Shown: positions 1-9,727 of the stretch, piece after piece
Layout of the letters: every line of letters starts with the position of its first letter
How positions within the stretch are numbered: the first letter of the stretch is position 1
Origin: Lederbergia lenta NBRC 16444
GTDB taxonomy: Bacteria; Bacillota; Bacilli; Bacillales; Bacillaceae_C
Length of the DNA stretch: 64,000 nt
Direction: 5' to 3'
NCBI RefSeq assembly: GCF_001591545.1
Contig: NZ_BCVC01000001.1
Location: 1,736,001-1,800,000 of the forward strand
Translations under genes and position numbers: made by a program
The notes under the pieces: model-generated
The model's input: only the letters and a program-made list of their open reading frames with translations
What the model was told of the DNA's origin: nothing
The model's database searches: none

Positions 1-349
<349 letters not shown>

Positions 350-371
350 TCATCATTATCAATAAACAGCA

Positions 372-1643
372 TTAATGGATAAAAAATTGTTGTATATCAT
401 TCCATGTAACGACGATCATCAAGATCATTAAAAGAGCGAAGCCGATGAAATGTACAACACCTTCTTTATGCCTATCAATCGGTTTTCCACGTAATGCTTC
501 AACTCCAAAAAACAACAATCTTCCTCCGTCTAGAGCTGGAATTGGAAGGAGATTCATAATACCTAAGTTGATACTGAGTAGTCCTGTCCATTTCATTAAA
601 TAAAGAATACCCGCCTGTGCTACAACTTCAGTTGATTTATAAATTCCTACTGGACCTGACAGCATGTCAATCGAAAATTGACCTGTAACAAGCTTACCAA
701 GTAATCTAAATATCTCAATTGTCCAGTGATAAGTTTCCTTAAAACCACTTGTAGCAACTTTCATAAACGATTTATCCAATGGAGCATGGACTCCTATTAA
801 ACCGAAATCTTCTCCGCCTTCTTCTTCAGCAACAAATTTTTCTGGAGTAACTGCAATGTCCATTGTTTGTCCATCACGGTCAACTGTAAAAACTAATTCT
901 TCTTGTGGATGTGCTCTCACAATTTCAGTAATATCCATAAAACTTGAAACTTCCGCTCCATCAATACTTAAAACAGCATCATTCTGTTTCAAACCCGATT
1001 GCTCCGCAGCTCCGTCAGGAGAAATGACACCTAGGATTGGCTCCTCAACCGGTACACCTTGGATAACACTAATAATAGTGAAAACGACAATTGCTAGAAT
1101 AAAGTTCATCATCGGTCCAGCAAAGATTGTCATCGCTCTAGCACTAAGTTTTTTTGATGCAAATTGACGATTCCAAGGAGCAATTTGTGTTTCAACTTGG
1201 TCTTCAACAATCAAAGCTTCTCGAGAAATAGCAAATGTTTGAAGTTGTTCATCTTCGCCTTCCTCATAGCCTTTTATAAATAAATCATGCTCTAAATCAG
1301 CCGATTCTACCTCTATATTTCTGGCATTGGGATATCGATCTTTACCATTTAAAATAAGCTTCTGCACCACTTCTTCCTCATCTAATAGAAGAGCGACACG
1401 ATATCCAGGTTTAATTTCTGCCATTTCAGGATCTTCTCCCGCCATTCTAACAAATCCGCCTATTGGCAAAAGTCGGATCGTGTACGTCGTTTCATTTTTG
1501 GAGTAAGAAAATATCTTTGGTCCGAAACCAATTGCGAATTCCCTCACCAATATTCCGGACCGCTTAGCAAATACAAAATGTCCTAACTCGTGAAAGAATA
1601 CAAGTGCCCCAAAAATGATGATAAAGGATATCACCGTGTTCAA
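372..1643 (-). CDS. rasP: Site-2 intramembrane zinc metalloprotease RasP (RseP family)
   Basis: Polytopic membrane protease that cleaves anti-sigma factors (RsiW type) and leftover signal peptides within the membrane. The HELGH zinc motif lies in the first transmembrane helix, and the second metal-binding motif, PALDGGR, is near the C-terminus. A PDZ domain (around GVISPDGAAEQSGLKQNDAV) sits between them. The FAIGFGPKIFSY and RLLPIGGFVRMAGEDPEM segments are typical of Bacillus RasP. The longest ORF would start at GTG 1655, directly against AAAGGTGG. I prefer TTG 1643, which is 8 nt behind that Shine-Dalgarno and gives MNTVISFIIIFG, about 423 aa, close to the B. subtilis length (about 420). 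It follows dxr by 18 bp from that start and precedes proS. Confidence 0.93.
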   Translation of the reverse strand: MNTVISFIIIFGALVFFHELGHFVFAKRSGILVREFAIGFGPKIFSYSKNETTYTIRLLPIGGFVRMAGEDPEMAEIKPGYRVALLLDEEEVVQKLILNGKDRYPNARNIEVESADLEHDLFIKGYEEGEDEQLQTFAISREALIVEDQVETQIAPWNRQFASKKLSARAMTIFAGPMMNFILAIVVFTIISVIQGVPVEEPILGVISPDGAAEQSGLKQNDAVLSIDGAEVSSFMDITEIVRAHPQEELVFTVDRDGQTMDIAVTPEKFVAEEEGGEDFGLIGVHAPLDKSFMKVATSGFKETYHWTIEIFRLLGKLVTGQFSIDMLSGPVGIYKSTEVVAQAGILYLMKWTGLLSINLGIMNLLPIPALDGGRLLFFGVEALRGKPIDRHKEGVVHFIGFALLMILMIVVTWNDIQQFFIH

Positions 1644-1661
1644 ATAAATTACCACCTTTGT

Positions 1662-2807
1662 TTAAAAGAGTGTGTTTACATACTTCCTTGTCTCTAAATC
1701 AACTTCATGAATAACTGAAATATCTGGATCAATTATATTTCTGTGCCAATCAAGTGCTTTTTCTATAAGATCTTCTATGGTGAGAAATCCAATTTCCCCC
1801 TTAAGAAAAGCAGCAACTGCAGCTTCATTAGCAGCATTCAAAACTGTTGGCATAGTTCCACCTGCTTGACCTGCATCATATGCAAATTTTAAACAGCGAA
1901 ACCTCAGCATATCCATTTTTTCAAAATGTAATGTACCAATCTGAGCAAGATTTAAAGGAGTAGAACTTGGAAGAGTCATCCTATTAGGATACGTCAATGC
2001 ATATTGGATCGGTACCCTCATATCTGGACTTCCCAACTGTGCCATCACACTGCTGTCTTCAAATTCTACCATAGAATGTATGATACTTTCTCGATGCAAC
2101 AACACATCGATTTGCTCATAAGGTAGATTAAATAACCAATGTGCCTCGATAACTTCAAGCCCTTTGTTCATCATTGTAGCAGAATCGATTGTAATTTTGG
2201 AGCCCATGGACCAATTCGGATGATTTAATGCTTCTTCGAGTGTCACAGCTTTTAATTCATCTCGTTTCAAATCTCGAAAACTGCCTCCGGAGGCTGTAAT
2301 AATAAGTCTTTGTATACTTGCTGCTCTCTCTCCTTGTAAACATTGAAATATAGCTGAATGTTCACTGTCAACTGGTAATATATCCACATTGTTTTCTTTT
2401 GCAGCTGCCATCACAATATGACCTGCTGTTACAAGTGTTTCCTTATTTGCTATCGCTATTGTTTTCTTTGCCTTGATTGCTTCTAATGTGGGATAAAGCC
2501 CTACACTTCCAATCACGGCATTTAATAGTACCTCCGTTTTATCGTAAACAGCGACTTCCACGAGCCCTTGATGACCAGATACGAATTTTATATTGGAAGG
2601 AAACTCTGCTCTCAATGAATCACGATCTTCTTCTTCCTGCACCGCAACAAATTCCGGTTGGAACTCCGCAATAATTTTTCTTGTAAGATTTATATTTTTC
2701 CCTGCCGACATAGCTACTAATTTAAAATGTTGGGGATGATTTCTTATTACGTCAAGTGTCTGAGTTCCAATCGACCCAGTCGCACCAAGCAAACTAATAT
2801 GCTTCAT
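1662..2807 (-). CDS. dxr: 1-deoxy-D-xylulose 5-phosphate reductoisomerase
   Basis: Second enzyme of the MEP isoprenoid pathway: converts DXP to 2-C-methyl-D-erythritol 4-phosphate with NADPH. The N-terminal nucleotide-binding fingerprint [16 protein letters not shown] is clear. The metal and substrate residues are in [13 protein letters not shown] and in [18 protein letters not shown]. About 381 aa, the usual length. The longest ORF starts at GTG 2816, inside the Shine-Dalgarno; ATG 2807 ([11 protein letters not shown]) is 8 nt behind AGGAG and is preferred. It lies between cdsA and rasP. Its product feeds undecaprenyl phosphate synthesis, for which uppS is two genes upstream. Confidence 0.96.
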   Translation of the reverse strand: MKHISLLGATGSIGTQTLDVIRNHPQHFKLVAMSAGKNINLTRKIIAEFQPEFVAVQEEEDRDSLRAEFPSNIKFVSGHQGLVEVAVYDKTEVLLNAVIGSVGLYPTLEAIKAKKTIAIANKETLVTAGHIVMAAAKENNVDILPVDSEHSAIFQCLQGERAASIQRLIITASGGSFRDLKRDELKAVTLEEALNHPNWSMGSKITIDSATMMNKGLEVIEAHWLFNLPYEQIDVLLHRESIIHSMVEFEDSSVMAQLGSPDMRVPIQYALTYPNRMTLPSSTPLNLAQIGTLHFEKMDMLRFRCLKFAYDAGQAGGTMPTVLNAANEAAVAAFLKGEIGFLTIEDLIEKALDWHRNIIDPDISVIHEVDLETRKYVNTLF

Positions 2808-2836
2808 ATTCTCCACTCCTTACGATGGCCCCTTAA

Positions 2837-3628
2837 TCAAATGATAGTATAAAGAAGATAAAAAAGAGGCAAAACAAAAAGCCAACTGTCACATCTATCA
2901 AGAATTCCTCCGTGGCCAGGCATAATATTACCAGAGTCCTTTACACCATAATGTCGCTTCAACGCAGATTCCGCCAGATCACCAATTTGTCCAAAAATAG
3001 ATAAGACAATTGTAATGAGCATTAATTTAAAAAGTGGAATTTGGATGTTGGTAAATACCGCGAACAGAATGGCAACCGCTAATGCCGCAACAATTCCACC
3101 AATAAATCCTTCTACAGTCTTGTTAGGGCTAATATCAGGCCATAACTTTCTTTTCCCAATCGCTTTGCCGATAAAATAGGCGCCTGAATCGGTAACCCAT
3201 ACTACAAATAATGCATACAACAGATATACAAGACCAGCTTCTCTCGTTAAAACAATAAAATAAAAACCAATACCTATATATAAAACCGAAAATAACGAAG
3301 ACCCTACATCGTCAAATGTAAATCGGTTTTTCACTACCACTGTATAAGCTAGGTAAAGAAGAACACCTATAGCCATGACTTCTAATTTTGTCCATCCAGC
3401 AAAGATCATAGCATCAAAAAGATGCTGTGGTAACAATAAAATCCAAAGTAATAGTAAGGAGATTATACCTTGACCAGATGTTAGTGATAATTTGCGCATT
3501 TTAAAGATTTCGTATAATCCTACTGTAGCCATTGCGTAAGCTAAGATTAAAAATGCCCATCCTCCCCAAAAAACTAATGGTAAGAAAATCGCAATAGCAA
3601 CAACTGCTGAAATAATTCTTTGTTTCAT
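2837..3628 (-). CDS. cdsA: Phosphatidate cytidylyltransferase (CDP-diglyceride synthase)
   Basis: Integral membrane enzyme that makes CDP-diacylglycerol from CTP and phosphatidic acid, the branch point of phospholipid synthesis. 263 aa with about seven to eight hydrophobic segments. The CTP-transferase signature is in the C-terminal half: VTDSGAYFIGKAIGK, then DISPNKTVEGFIGG, then MPGHGGILDRCDSW. The signature position after LDR is usually Phe or Met and is Cys here; the catalytic acidic residues are kept. The start overlaps the uppS stop by 4 bp (ATGA), so translation is probably coupled. The family assignment is secure. Confidence 0.95.
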   Translation of the reverse strand: MKQRIISAVVAIAIFLPLVFWGGWAFLILAYAMATVGLYEIFKMRKLSLTSGQGIISLLLLWILLLPQHLFDAMIFAGWTKLEVMAIGVLLYLAYTVVVKNRFTFDDVGSSLFSVLYIGIGFYFIVLTREAGLVYLLYALFVVWVTDSGAYFIGKAIGKRKLWPDISPNKTVEGFIGGIVAALAVAILFAVFTNIQIPLFKLMLITIVLSIFGQIGDLAESALKRHYGVKDSGNIMPGHGGILDRCDSWLFVLPLFYLLYTII

Positions 3629-4422
3629 TTTCTTATCTCCTCTTTATGTATTCCGCCATATCTTCTGGATCTACTTTGAAAAGCTTCAATCGCTTCTAAC
3701 AAATGTCCCTCTGAAAAATCTGGCCATAATACATCAGTAAACCATAACTCAGTATACGCTAACTGCCAAAGCATAAAATTGCTTAAACGCAATTCACCGC
3801 TTGTTCGAATTAACAAATCCGGTTCAGGAAGCTCTTTCGTCATCAGGTAGCTTGAGAAAAGATCTTCATTCAAGTCTGTTTCCGTGATTTCACCATTTTT
3901 AAGATCATTAGAAATATCTTTGATCGCATCGATTATTTCAGAACGACTGCCATAATTCAAAGCAAAATTTAGTTTGAGCCCTGTATTATCTTTCGTAGTT
4001 TCGATAGCCTTATCCACAGCATTTCTAGTGCTTAAGGGAAGTTGTTCTTTATAACCCATCATACAAACTTGAACATTTTCTTCATTAAGCTCAGGCAAAA
4101 AGCTGCTAAGAAATTCTTCAGGCAGTTTCATCAAATAATCGACTTCTTGTTTAGGGCGTTTCCAGTTTTCCGTAGAAAAAGCATAAAGCGTTAATGTCTT
4201 TATTCCAAGGCGGTTCGCTAGTTTGGTAATCTTTTTTACGACTTTCATACCTTCATGGTGCCCTGCAATACGTGGTAGTGCGCGTTTTTTCGCCCAGCGA
4301 CCGTTACCATCCATAATGATTGCGATATGGTTCGGTAATTGGTTTTGTAGTATAAATTCAACACGATCTTTTTCTGCCATTATTGTTCTGGAAGATTTCC
4401 AAAACTTCATTTTTTTCAACAT
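3625..4422 (-). CDS. uppS: Undecaprenyl diphosphate synthase (cis-prenyltransferase)
   Basis: Extends farnesyl diphosphate with eight isopentenyl units to give undecaprenyl diphosphate, the lipid carrier for cell-wall synthesis. The catalytic Asp lies in HIAIIMDGNGRWAKKR. Further family motifs are LTLYAFSTENWKRP, NFALNYGSRSEI and the C-terminal PDLLIRTSGELRLSNFMLWQ. 265 aa with a short N-terminal extension (MLKKMKFWKSSRT) before the conserved core. ATG 4422 has GGAGG about 9 nt upstream. It opens the uppS-cdsA-dxr-rasP-proS run and is separated from frr by a terminator, so a promoter within 4423-4570 is expected. I could not identify one with confidence. Confidence 0.96.
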   Translation of the reverse strand: MLKKMKFWKSSRTIMAEKDRVEFILQNQLPNHIAIIMDGNGRWAKKRALPRIAGHHEGMKVVKKITKLANRLGIKTLTLYAFSTENWKRPKQEVDYLMKLPEEFLSSFLPELNEENVQVCMMGYKEQLPLSTRNAVDKAIETTKDNTGLKLNFALNYGSRSEIIDAIKDISNDLKNGEITETDLNEDLFSSYLMTKELPEPDLLIRTSGELRLSNFMLWQLAYTELWFTDVLWPDFSEGHLLEAIEAFQSRSRRYGGIHKEEIRK

Positions 4423-4578
4423 AAAAACGTCCTCCGTTAGAAATGCTTCCTCTTGTGCATCAAAGCATATCTTAACATATAAAATCTATGAAGCGTTATA
4501 AATTCGCTACTCCATATTATGAAAGAACTGTGAATACTATTATAAAGAAATTAATTCTATTTGAATAGCTTTCTTTTT

Positions 4579-4608
4579 TCAAAAAAAAATCCCTTCTGAC
4601 GAAGGGAA
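4579..4608 (-). terminator. Rho-independent terminator after frr
   Basis: Read on the minus strand, TCCCTTC-gtcaga-GAAGGGA forms a stem of about 7 bp followed by nine or more T residues. It lies 30-60 bp beyond the frr stop and separates pyrH-frr from uppS. Confidence 0.85.
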
Positions 4609-4637
4609 TGTTTTAACATTTTATACTCTGTAAAAAA

Positions 4638-5195
4638 TTAAACCTCTAAAATTTCATCTTCTTTTTCTTTTGTAATTTCGTCAATTTTTTTAATATGATC
4701 GTCTGTTAATTTTTGAATATCATCAGAAAAACTACGAAGATCATCTTCAGTTATCTCGCTACTCTTTTCAAGCTTTTTCAAGTCTTCATTTCCATCTCTA
4801 CGAATATTACGAATAGCAACTTTTGCATCCTCTGATTCTTTTCTCACCATTTTAACAAGATCTTTTCTGCGTTCTTCTGTTAAATGTGGGATGGAAATCC
4901 TGATTAATGAACCATCATTTGTTGGTGTTAATCCAAGATCAGATCTTAAAATTGCTTTTTCTATTTCACCTAAAATAGTTTTATCATAAGGTTGAATAAC
5001 GAGTTGTCTCGCCTCTGGTACTGAAATTGACGCCATTTGGTTAATTGGCGTTGGTGCACCATAATAATCAACAACAATTTTATCTAATATAGCAGCATTA
5101 GCCCGACCAGCGCGAATACTAGAGAGTTCGCGGCTATAAACTTGAATTGCTTTTTCCATCTTATCTTTTGTAGCGGAAATCACATTGTTTGGCAT
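4638..5195 (-). CDS. frr: Ribosome recycling factor
   Basis: Works with EF-G to split the post-termination 70S ribosome. 185 aa, the family length. Recognisable segments are the N-terminal [23 protein letters not shown], the central [20 protein letters not shown] with [15 protein letters not shown], and the C-terminal helical [24 protein letters not shown] 5195 shares one base with the pyrH stop (TAATG) and has GGAAGGA in front. It is co-transcribed with pyrH, as in Bacillus, and followed by a strong terminator. Confidence 0.97.
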   Translation of the reverse strand: MPNNVISATKDKMEKAIQVYSRELSSIRAGRANAAILDKIVVDYYGAPTPINQMASISVPEARQLVIQPYDKTILGEIEKAILRSDLGLTPTNDGSLIRISIPHLTEERRKDLVKMVRKESEDAKVAIRNIRRDGNEDLKKLEKSSEITEDDLRSFSDDIQKLTDDHIKKIDEITKEKEDEILEV

Positions 5196-5920
5196 TATTC
5201 CTTCCCCCTCACTAATGTTCCAATTTGTTCACCCAAAACAGCACGCTTTACATTTCCTTCTTCTGTAAAAGAAAACACTATTAATGGAATGTCATTATCC
5301 ATGCATAGAGAAGATGCAGTTGAATCCATAACTCCTAATCCTTCTTTCAATACATCTAAATAAGAAAGTTGCTCGTATTTCACTGCATTTGCATCTAATT
5401 TTGGATCTGCAGAATAAACCCCATCCACATTGTTTTTTGCCATTAAGATAACTTCAGCCTCAATTTCAGCTGCTCGCAAAGCTGCAGTAGTATCCGTAGA
5501 AAAATAGGGATTACCTGTTCCTGCGGCAAAAATTACCACACGTTTCTTCTCCAGATGTCTAATTGCTCTTCGACGAATATATGGTTCAGCAATTTGGCGC
5601 ATATCAATAGATGATTGTACCCGAGTTTCTACGTCCATTTGCTCTAGGCTATCCTGGAGCGCAAGGGAATTCATAACCGTAGCTAGCATTCCCATGTAAT
5701 CTGCTGAAGTTCTATCCATTCCCATCTCGCTTCCTACTTTGCCTCGCCAAATATTACCCCCGCCGACTACGACAGCTACTTCCACACCAAGATCTGCTAC
5801 TTCTTTCACTTGTTTGGCAATTGACTTGATGACGCTTGGGTTAATACCAAATCCGTCTGTACCAGCAAGTGCTTCACCACTTAATTTAAGAACTACTCTT
5901 TTATAAGTTGGATTGGCCAT
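5195..5920 (-). CDS. pyrH: UMP kinase
   Basis: Cytoplasmic hexameric kinase phosphorylating UMP to UDP; amino-acid-kinase fold, allosterically controlled by GTP and UTP in this family. Motifs: [13 protein letters not shown] near the N-terminus, [11 protein letters not shown], the [16 protein letters not shown] segment, and [20 protein letters not shown]. 241 aa from ATG 5920, which follows GGAGG by about 5 nt; the longer ORF to 5932 would use a TTG lying upstream of that Shine-Dalgarno. The 245-bp gap to tsf contains a terminator and a repeat-like segment, so pyrH-frr probably has its own promoter. Confidence 0.97.
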   Translation of the reverse strand: MANPTYKRVVLKLSGEALAGTDGFGINPSVIKSIAKQVKEVADLGVEVAVVVGGGNIWRGKVGSEMGMDRTSADYMGMLATVMNSLALQDSLEQMDVETRVQSSIDMRQIAEPYIRRRAIRHLEKKRVVIFAAGTGNPYFSTDTTAALRAAEIEAEVILMAKNNVDGVYSADPKLDANAVKYEQLSYLDVLKEGLGVMDSTASSLCMDNDIPLIVFSFTEEGNVKRAVLGEQIGTLVRGKE

Positions 5921-5944
5921 ATAAACCTCCAATATTATCTGTAT

Positions 5945-6060
5945 GTATTTTCTAACTAAGAAAAGTCCAAGCTTCCGCGCTTAGTGACGTACGGACCTAC
6001 GAGCACAAGATCTGGCGACACTGACGTCCATTCCTTAGATCGAGATAAGAATTTATTAAA
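5945..6060. repeat. Degenerate interspersed repeat in the tsf-pyrH gap
   Basis: This non-coding stretch contains AAGAAAAG followed by CTTAGTGACGTAC. It resembles one end of the 154-bp tandem unit behind rnc, whose complement carries AAGAAAAG and TTAAGTGACGTAC. The match is partial, and the rest of the segment is not clearly related. I read it as a decayed copy or a relative of that repeat family. It has no convincing ORF or strong hairpin. Confidence 0.35.
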
Positions 6061-6097
6061 TTATATTTGATCTGTACAAACTCATACTTTCTGGTCT

Positions 6098-6135
6098 TGG
6101 AAAATAGGGAACACGCGGCGTGTCCCCTATTTTAT
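6098..6135 (-). terminator. Terminator after tsf
   Basis: On the minus strand AAAATAGGGGACAC...GTGTTCCCTATTTT forms a long stem (nine plus four pairs with one mismatch) around a GC loop, running into T-rich sequence. It ends the rpsB-tsf unit about 30 bp after the tsf stop. Confidence 0.8.
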
Positions 6136-6165
6136 TGTGTATATTGTATCAATAATTAATAAAAA

Positions 6166-7047
6166 TTATTGTTTAACTTGATTCATTACTTCTTCAGCAA
6201 AGTTTTCTTGACGCTTTTCAATTCCTTCTCCTACTTCATAGCGGATAAAGTCAACGACTTCTGCACCAAGAGATTCCGCAAATTGACGCACTTTTTGATC
6301 AGGATTTTTAACGAATGCTTGATCAAGTAGACAAATTTCCTCGAAGAATTTACCAAGACGACCTTCAACCATTTTCGCAACAATTTTCTCTGGTTTACCT
6401 TCATTTAAAGCTTGTTGAGTTAAAACTTGACGCTCATGGTCGGCTTCTTCAGCAGAAACTTGATCTCTAGTGATGTATTTAGGATTAATTGCAGCAATAT
6501 GCATAGCAATATCCTTAGCTGCAGCAGCATCTGTTGTACCTTCAAGTACTGTTAGAACAGAAATACGTCCACCCATATGCAAGTATTCACCAAATGCCCC
6601 ATTATCAGTTTTCGTTTTCAATTCAAAGCGACGAAGGGTAAGTTTTTCACCGATTTTTGCAATCGCTGCATTAATGTACTCATCCACAGATTGACCATTG
6701 CTCATTTTTTGCTTAAGTGCTTCTTCTACAGAAGCTGGTTTATTCGCTAATAAGTGCTCAGCTAGCTCTTTTACTAAAACTTGGAAGTTTTCGTTTTTAG
6801 CAACAAAATCTGTTTCTGCATTAACTTCAAGAATAACAGCATCATTGCCTTCAGATAGAATAAAAGTTGTTCCTTCTGCTGCGATACGATCCGCTTTCTT
6901 TGCAGCTGAAGCGATACCTTTTTCACGTAAAAAGTCAATTGCCGCTTCCATGTTTCCGTCTGTTTCTGTAAGCGCCTTTTTACAATCCATCATACCTGCG
7001 CCAGTTTTTTCACGAAGTTCTTTAACCATTTTTGCAGTAATAGCCAT
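6166..7047 (-). CDS. tsf: Elongation factor Ts
   Basis: Guanine nucleotide exchange factor for EF-Tu. 293 aa, the typical Bacillus length. The N-terminal UBA-like domain begins [20 protein letters not shown] with [19 protein letters not shown]. The EF-Tu-contacting [10 protein letters not shown] motif is present, and the C-terminal core includes [15 protein letters not shown] lies about 10 nt before ATG 7047. It follows rpsB across a 138-bp gap that contains a terminator-like hairpin, the conserved rpsB-tsf arrangement in which some transcripts stop between the genes. Confidence 0.97.
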   Translation of the reverse strand: MAITAKMVKELREKTGAGMMDCKKALTETDGNMEAAIDFLREKGIASAAKKADRIAAEGTTFILSEGNDAVILEVNAETDFVAKNENFQVLVKELAEHLLANKPASVEEALKQKMSNGQSVDEYINAAIAKIGEKLTLRRFELKTKTDNGAFGEYLHMGGRISVLTVLEGTTDAAAAKDIAMHIAAINPKYITRDQVSAEEADHERQVLTQQALNEGKPEKIVAKMVEGRLGKFFEEICLLDQAFVKNPDQKVRQFAESLGAEVVDFIRYEVGEGIEKRQENFAEEVMNQVKQ

Positions 7048-7093
7048 TATTAATAGTCCTCCTTAAACATATGTGTTGCTAAATATTTGTTTG

Positions 7094-7131
7094 AAAAAAG
7101 GTGATAAGTGTTAATCACTCTCATCACCTTT
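7094..7131 (-). terminator. Terminator or attenuator between rpsB and tsf
   Basis: On the minus strand AAAGGTGAT-gag-AGTG...CACT-T-ATCACCTTT is a stem of nine plus four pairs ending in TTTTTT. The next gene, tsf, follows in the same orientation, so partial read-through is likely and would set the S2:EF-Ts ratio. Confidence 0.75.
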
Positions 7132-7185
7132 CTCGACATACCTTACAGTTCTTGCGAACAAAACGGGTATAGCATTTATCTACTA

Positions 7186-7908
7186 TTACGCGTTAGCAGT
7201 TTCAGTTGCTGCTTCTTCTACTTCTTCTTCTTGCTTCGACTCTAATAAAGCGTCAGCCATTTTCGAAGTTAATAGTTTGACAGCTCTAATTGCGTCATCG
7301 TTAGCAGGGATTACATAGTCAATTTCATCTGGATCACAGTTTGTATCAACAATACCGACGATCGGAATGTTTAATTTGCGTGCTTCTGCAACTGCAATGC
7401 GCTCTTTACGAGGATCAATGATAAACATTGCGTCTGGAAGTCTCTTCATTTCTTTAATACCGCCCAAGAATTTAACAAGACGGTCATACTCTTTATTAAG
7501 CATAACAACTTCTTTTTTAGGAAGAACTTCAAATGTTCCATCTTCTTCCATTTTTTCGATTGCTTTTAGGCGTTCAATTCTTTTTTGAATTGTTTCAAAG
7601 TTAGTTAGAGTACCACCTAACCAACGATGATTTACATAATAGTGGCCTGCGCGCTCTGCTTCATCTTTCACAGAATCATGAGCTTGTTTTTTCGTTCCAA
7701 CGAATAAAACTTTTCCGTTGTTTTCTCCAATTTCTCTCATGAAATTATAAGCTTCTTCAACCTTTTTTACTGTTTTTTGTAGGTCGATAATATAGATACC
7801 GTTACGCTCCGTGAAAATATACTTTTTCATTTTCGGGTTCCAACGGCGTGTTTGGTGTCCAAAATGTACACCTGCTTCAAGCAATTGCTTCATTGAAATT
7901 ACTGACAT
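7186..7908 (-). CDS. rpsB: Ribosomal protein S2
   Basis: 30S subunit protein on the solvent side near S1 and the mRNA path. 240 aa from ATG 7908 ([19 protein letters not shown]), preceded by GGAGG at about 7 nt; the ORF extending to 7959 is an in-frame read-through of the leader. Family motifs: [41 protein letters not shown], and [19 protein letters not shown]. The acidic C-terminal tail ([16 protein letters not shown]) is typical. The 150-bp leader to the swrB terminator must contain its promoter; I cannot pick a convincing -35/-10 pair in it. Confidence 0.97.
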   Translation of the reverse strand: MSVISMKQLLEAGVHFGHQTRRWNPKMKKYIFTERNGIYIIDLQKTVKKVEEAYNFMREIGENNGKVLFVGTKKQAHDSVKDEAERAGHYYVNHRWLGGTLTNFETIQKRIERLKAIEKMEEDGTFEVLPKKEVVMLNKEYDRLVKFLGGIKEMKRLPDAMFIIDPRKERIAVAEARKLNIPIVGIVDTNCDPDEIDYVIPANDDAIRAVKLLTSKMADALLESKQEEEVEEAATETANA

Positions 7909-8030
7909 TATAAATTCCTCCTTGGTTTTTATCCTCCGCTCTAATCTCATTTTGTACAAACTGTTAGAACAACAGCACCTAATACAAAATCATAGAACGT
8001 GTGTATTAACACCATTAATCAATATATCAT

Positions 8031-8070
8031 AAAAAAAAGACGTAATCAAGCATTTGCTGTGATTAACGTC
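8031..8070 (-). terminator. Terminator closing the fla/che operon
   Basis: On the minus strand GACGTTAATCA...TGATTACGTC (ten pairs with one bulged T) is followed by eight T residues. The stem includes the swrB stop codon, so the fla/che transcript ends immediately at the last gene. It insulates rpsB from flagellar transcription. Confidence 0.9.
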
Positions 8071-8584
8071 GAAATTTGAGCATTAATTCAATTTCCGTTT
8101 TACCTTTTTTTAAAGTTTTTGCTATTTCATCAATTGTTAACCCTTGCTGCTCAAGGCTCTCCACTTGCTCACTGAAACTCATTTCTTGTAAAGTCTTTTC
8201 AACATTTTTCGCAGAAGGGGCATTATTATTATCTTTATCATAGGTTTGAAAAGCCAGCAATCTAGAATATGTTTCACTTGAAATTGGTAATTCTTGATCA
8301 ACAGAAGCCTTTTGATCTGTCATATTGCCTTTTTCACTTTCGTTTAAATTTGTTTCAGCTGTTTTACCTTGTTTATTCAGATTACTCACTACTGAAACAA
8401 ATTGATCATTTTCCTCTTTCAGTTCCATCAGAAAATGTGAAAATAACTCAGCAAACTCTTCTTGATTTTTACGTTGACTGTTTTCCATCTCCATGATCCT
8501 ATTTTGGCGTAAATATAATAGAGTAACTGCCAAAATGGTTAGAGCATTTATCATGAATAAAATAAAGATTAATGTACCCGTCAA
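8063..8584 (-). CDS. swrB: SwrB-like flagellar maturation protein (YlxL family)
   Basis: Last gene of the fla/che operon. In B. subtilis, SwrB is a small membrane-anchored protein that promotes basal-body maturation and switch-export coupling, and so indirectly sigma-D activity. 173 aa: an N-terminal transmembrane helix (TGTLIFILFMINALTILAV) is followed by a charged coiled-coil-like region, a low-complexity linker, and a C-terminal helix-turn-helix-like motif (LEQQGLTIDEIAKTLKKGKT) ending IELMLKFRR as in SwrB. Similarity is clearest at the two ends; the middle is divergent, which is usual. Position after sigD supports the call. Confidence 0.85.
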   Translation of the reverse strand: MTGTLIFILFMINALTILAVTLLYLRQNRIMEMENSQRKNQEEFAELFSHFLMELKEENDQFVSVVSNLNKQGKTAETNLNESEKGNMTDQKASVDQELPISSETYSRLLAFQTYDKDNNNAPSAKNVEKTLQEMSFSEQVESLEQQGLTIDEIAKTLKKGKTEIELMLKFRR

Positions 8585-8592
8585 TTTTATCC

Positions 8593-8904
8593 CTACCCGC
8601 TGTAATCAATACTATTTCCTTTATAAGGATGTTCCTCTTTTATTGAAGTTTCTTCATTCAATCTCTCATTAAGTTGATCATGCGTAAATGGATCAACATC
8701 ACTTGAGGTATTGTCTTTCAATCTGATTTTTTCCTTTTGTTCCATTTTAATCACGGAATGTCTATCTTGCTTAAGTTTCTTTTCCATTTCATTTGTAGCT
8801 TGATCGAAACCGGCTTGTCCTCTTTGTTGAAGTTGATCTGTTATTTTCCCTGCATCAAAAGTTCTCGGCAGAGCCACTTGCATCTCAATCAACTTAAGAC
8901 TCAT
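8593..8904 (-). CDS. Small conserved protein between sigD and swrB, unknown function
   Basis: 103 aa starting MSLKLIEMQVALPRTFDAGK. ATG overlaps the sigD stop by 4 bp (ATGA), so it is translationally coupled to sigD. The N-terminal half is predicted helical (TDQLQQRGQAGFDQATNEM) and the remainder is charged and probably disordered, rich in Lys, Glu and Asn. There is no signal peptide or membrane helix. I recall similar small ORFs at this site in other Bacillaceae, but B. subtilis itself does not have one with an assigned role. The overlap and the reading frame support a real gene; no function can be given. Confidence 0.75.
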   Translation of the reverse strand: MSLKLIEMQVALPRTFDAGKITDQLQQRGQAGFDQATNEMEKKLKQDRHSVIKMEQKEKIRLKDNTSSDVDPFTHDQLNERLNEETSIKEEHPYKGNSIDYSG

Positions 8905-9683
8905 TTTCCTCCTCCTTCACCAGTCATCTTCGAAAGAACTGTTTTTAATTTAAGAAGAGCCTTTGAGTGAATTTGCGAAATTCTCGAGGTAGATAATTGA
9001 ATGATTTCTCCTATTTCCGTAAAAGTTAATTCTTCTTTATAAAACAAACTAATAACCAATTGTTCATTTTTATTTAATGTTTGAATGACCTCAGCTAATT
9101 CTACTAACCACTCATTTTTTATTAAATGATCCTCTGGATTAGGTGTAAGTTCATCTTTAATTACGTGTGTTTGCTTTTCGTTTTCATCATTATCATTCAT
9201 TTGCTCGTCCATTGATAAAACATGAGCAAAAAAATATTCATTCATTGTCTGACAGACATCTTCTTCAGAGTAACCACTTTCTGCTGCTATTTCAGCAGGC
9301 GAAGCATGTCGTAGTAACCTTTGTTCAAGCCGATCAGAAGCTGATTCGATTTTCTTAATCTTTTCTCTTGTGCTTCTAGGAAGCCAGTCTTCTTTTCGCA
9401 GTCCATCTATAATTGCTCCCCTAATCCTAAAAGAAGCATATGTTTCAAATTTCAGATCCCGAGTGGTGTCAAATTTATTCAAAGCATCTAACAATCCCAT
9501 TAATCCGAGACTTCTCAACTCATCTCTACTGATGTTCTTGGGGATACCGACAGCAATTCGTTGGACATGATATGTAACAAGCGGCATATACTTTTCCACT
9601 AAAACATTTCCTGCATCAGCATCCCGGGAGCGGCTCCATCGCTCCCAAAATTGTTGCTCTATTATCGGTGGTGAGTTTGACAT
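8901..9683 (-). CDS. sigD: RNA polymerase sigma factor sigma-D (FliA/WhiG family)
   Basis: Directs transcription of late flagellar, chemotaxis and autolysin genes; held inactive by FlgM until the hook is complete. 260 aa. Region 2 includes LVEKYMPLVTYHVQRIA, DELRSLGLMGLLDALNKFD and FETYASFRIRGAIIDGLR. Region 3 follows (EIAAESGYSEEDV), and region 4 has the HTH LTFTEIGEIIQLSTSRISQI. GAGGAGG lies upstream of ATG 9683. It sits between cheD and the small 103-aa gene near the operon end, the same position as in B. subtilis, where distance from the promoter limits its expression. Confidence 0.97.
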   Translation of the reverse strand: MSNSPPIIEQQFWERWSRSRDADAGNVLVEKYMPLVTYHVQRIAVGIPKNISRDELRSLGLMGLLDALNKFDTTRDLKFETYASFRIRGAIIDGLRKEDWLPRSTREKIKKIESASDRLEQRLLRHASPAEIAAESGYSEEDVCQTMNEYFFAHVLSMDEQMNDNDENEKQTHVIKDELTPNPEDHLIKNEWLVELAEVIQTLNKNEQLVISLFYKEELTFTEIGEIIQLSTSRISQIHSKALLKLKTVLSKMTGEGGGK

Positions 9684-9727
9684 CCTATCTTCCTCCTCAC
9701 AGTTATAAGCATCCTTTCAACGCTGAT

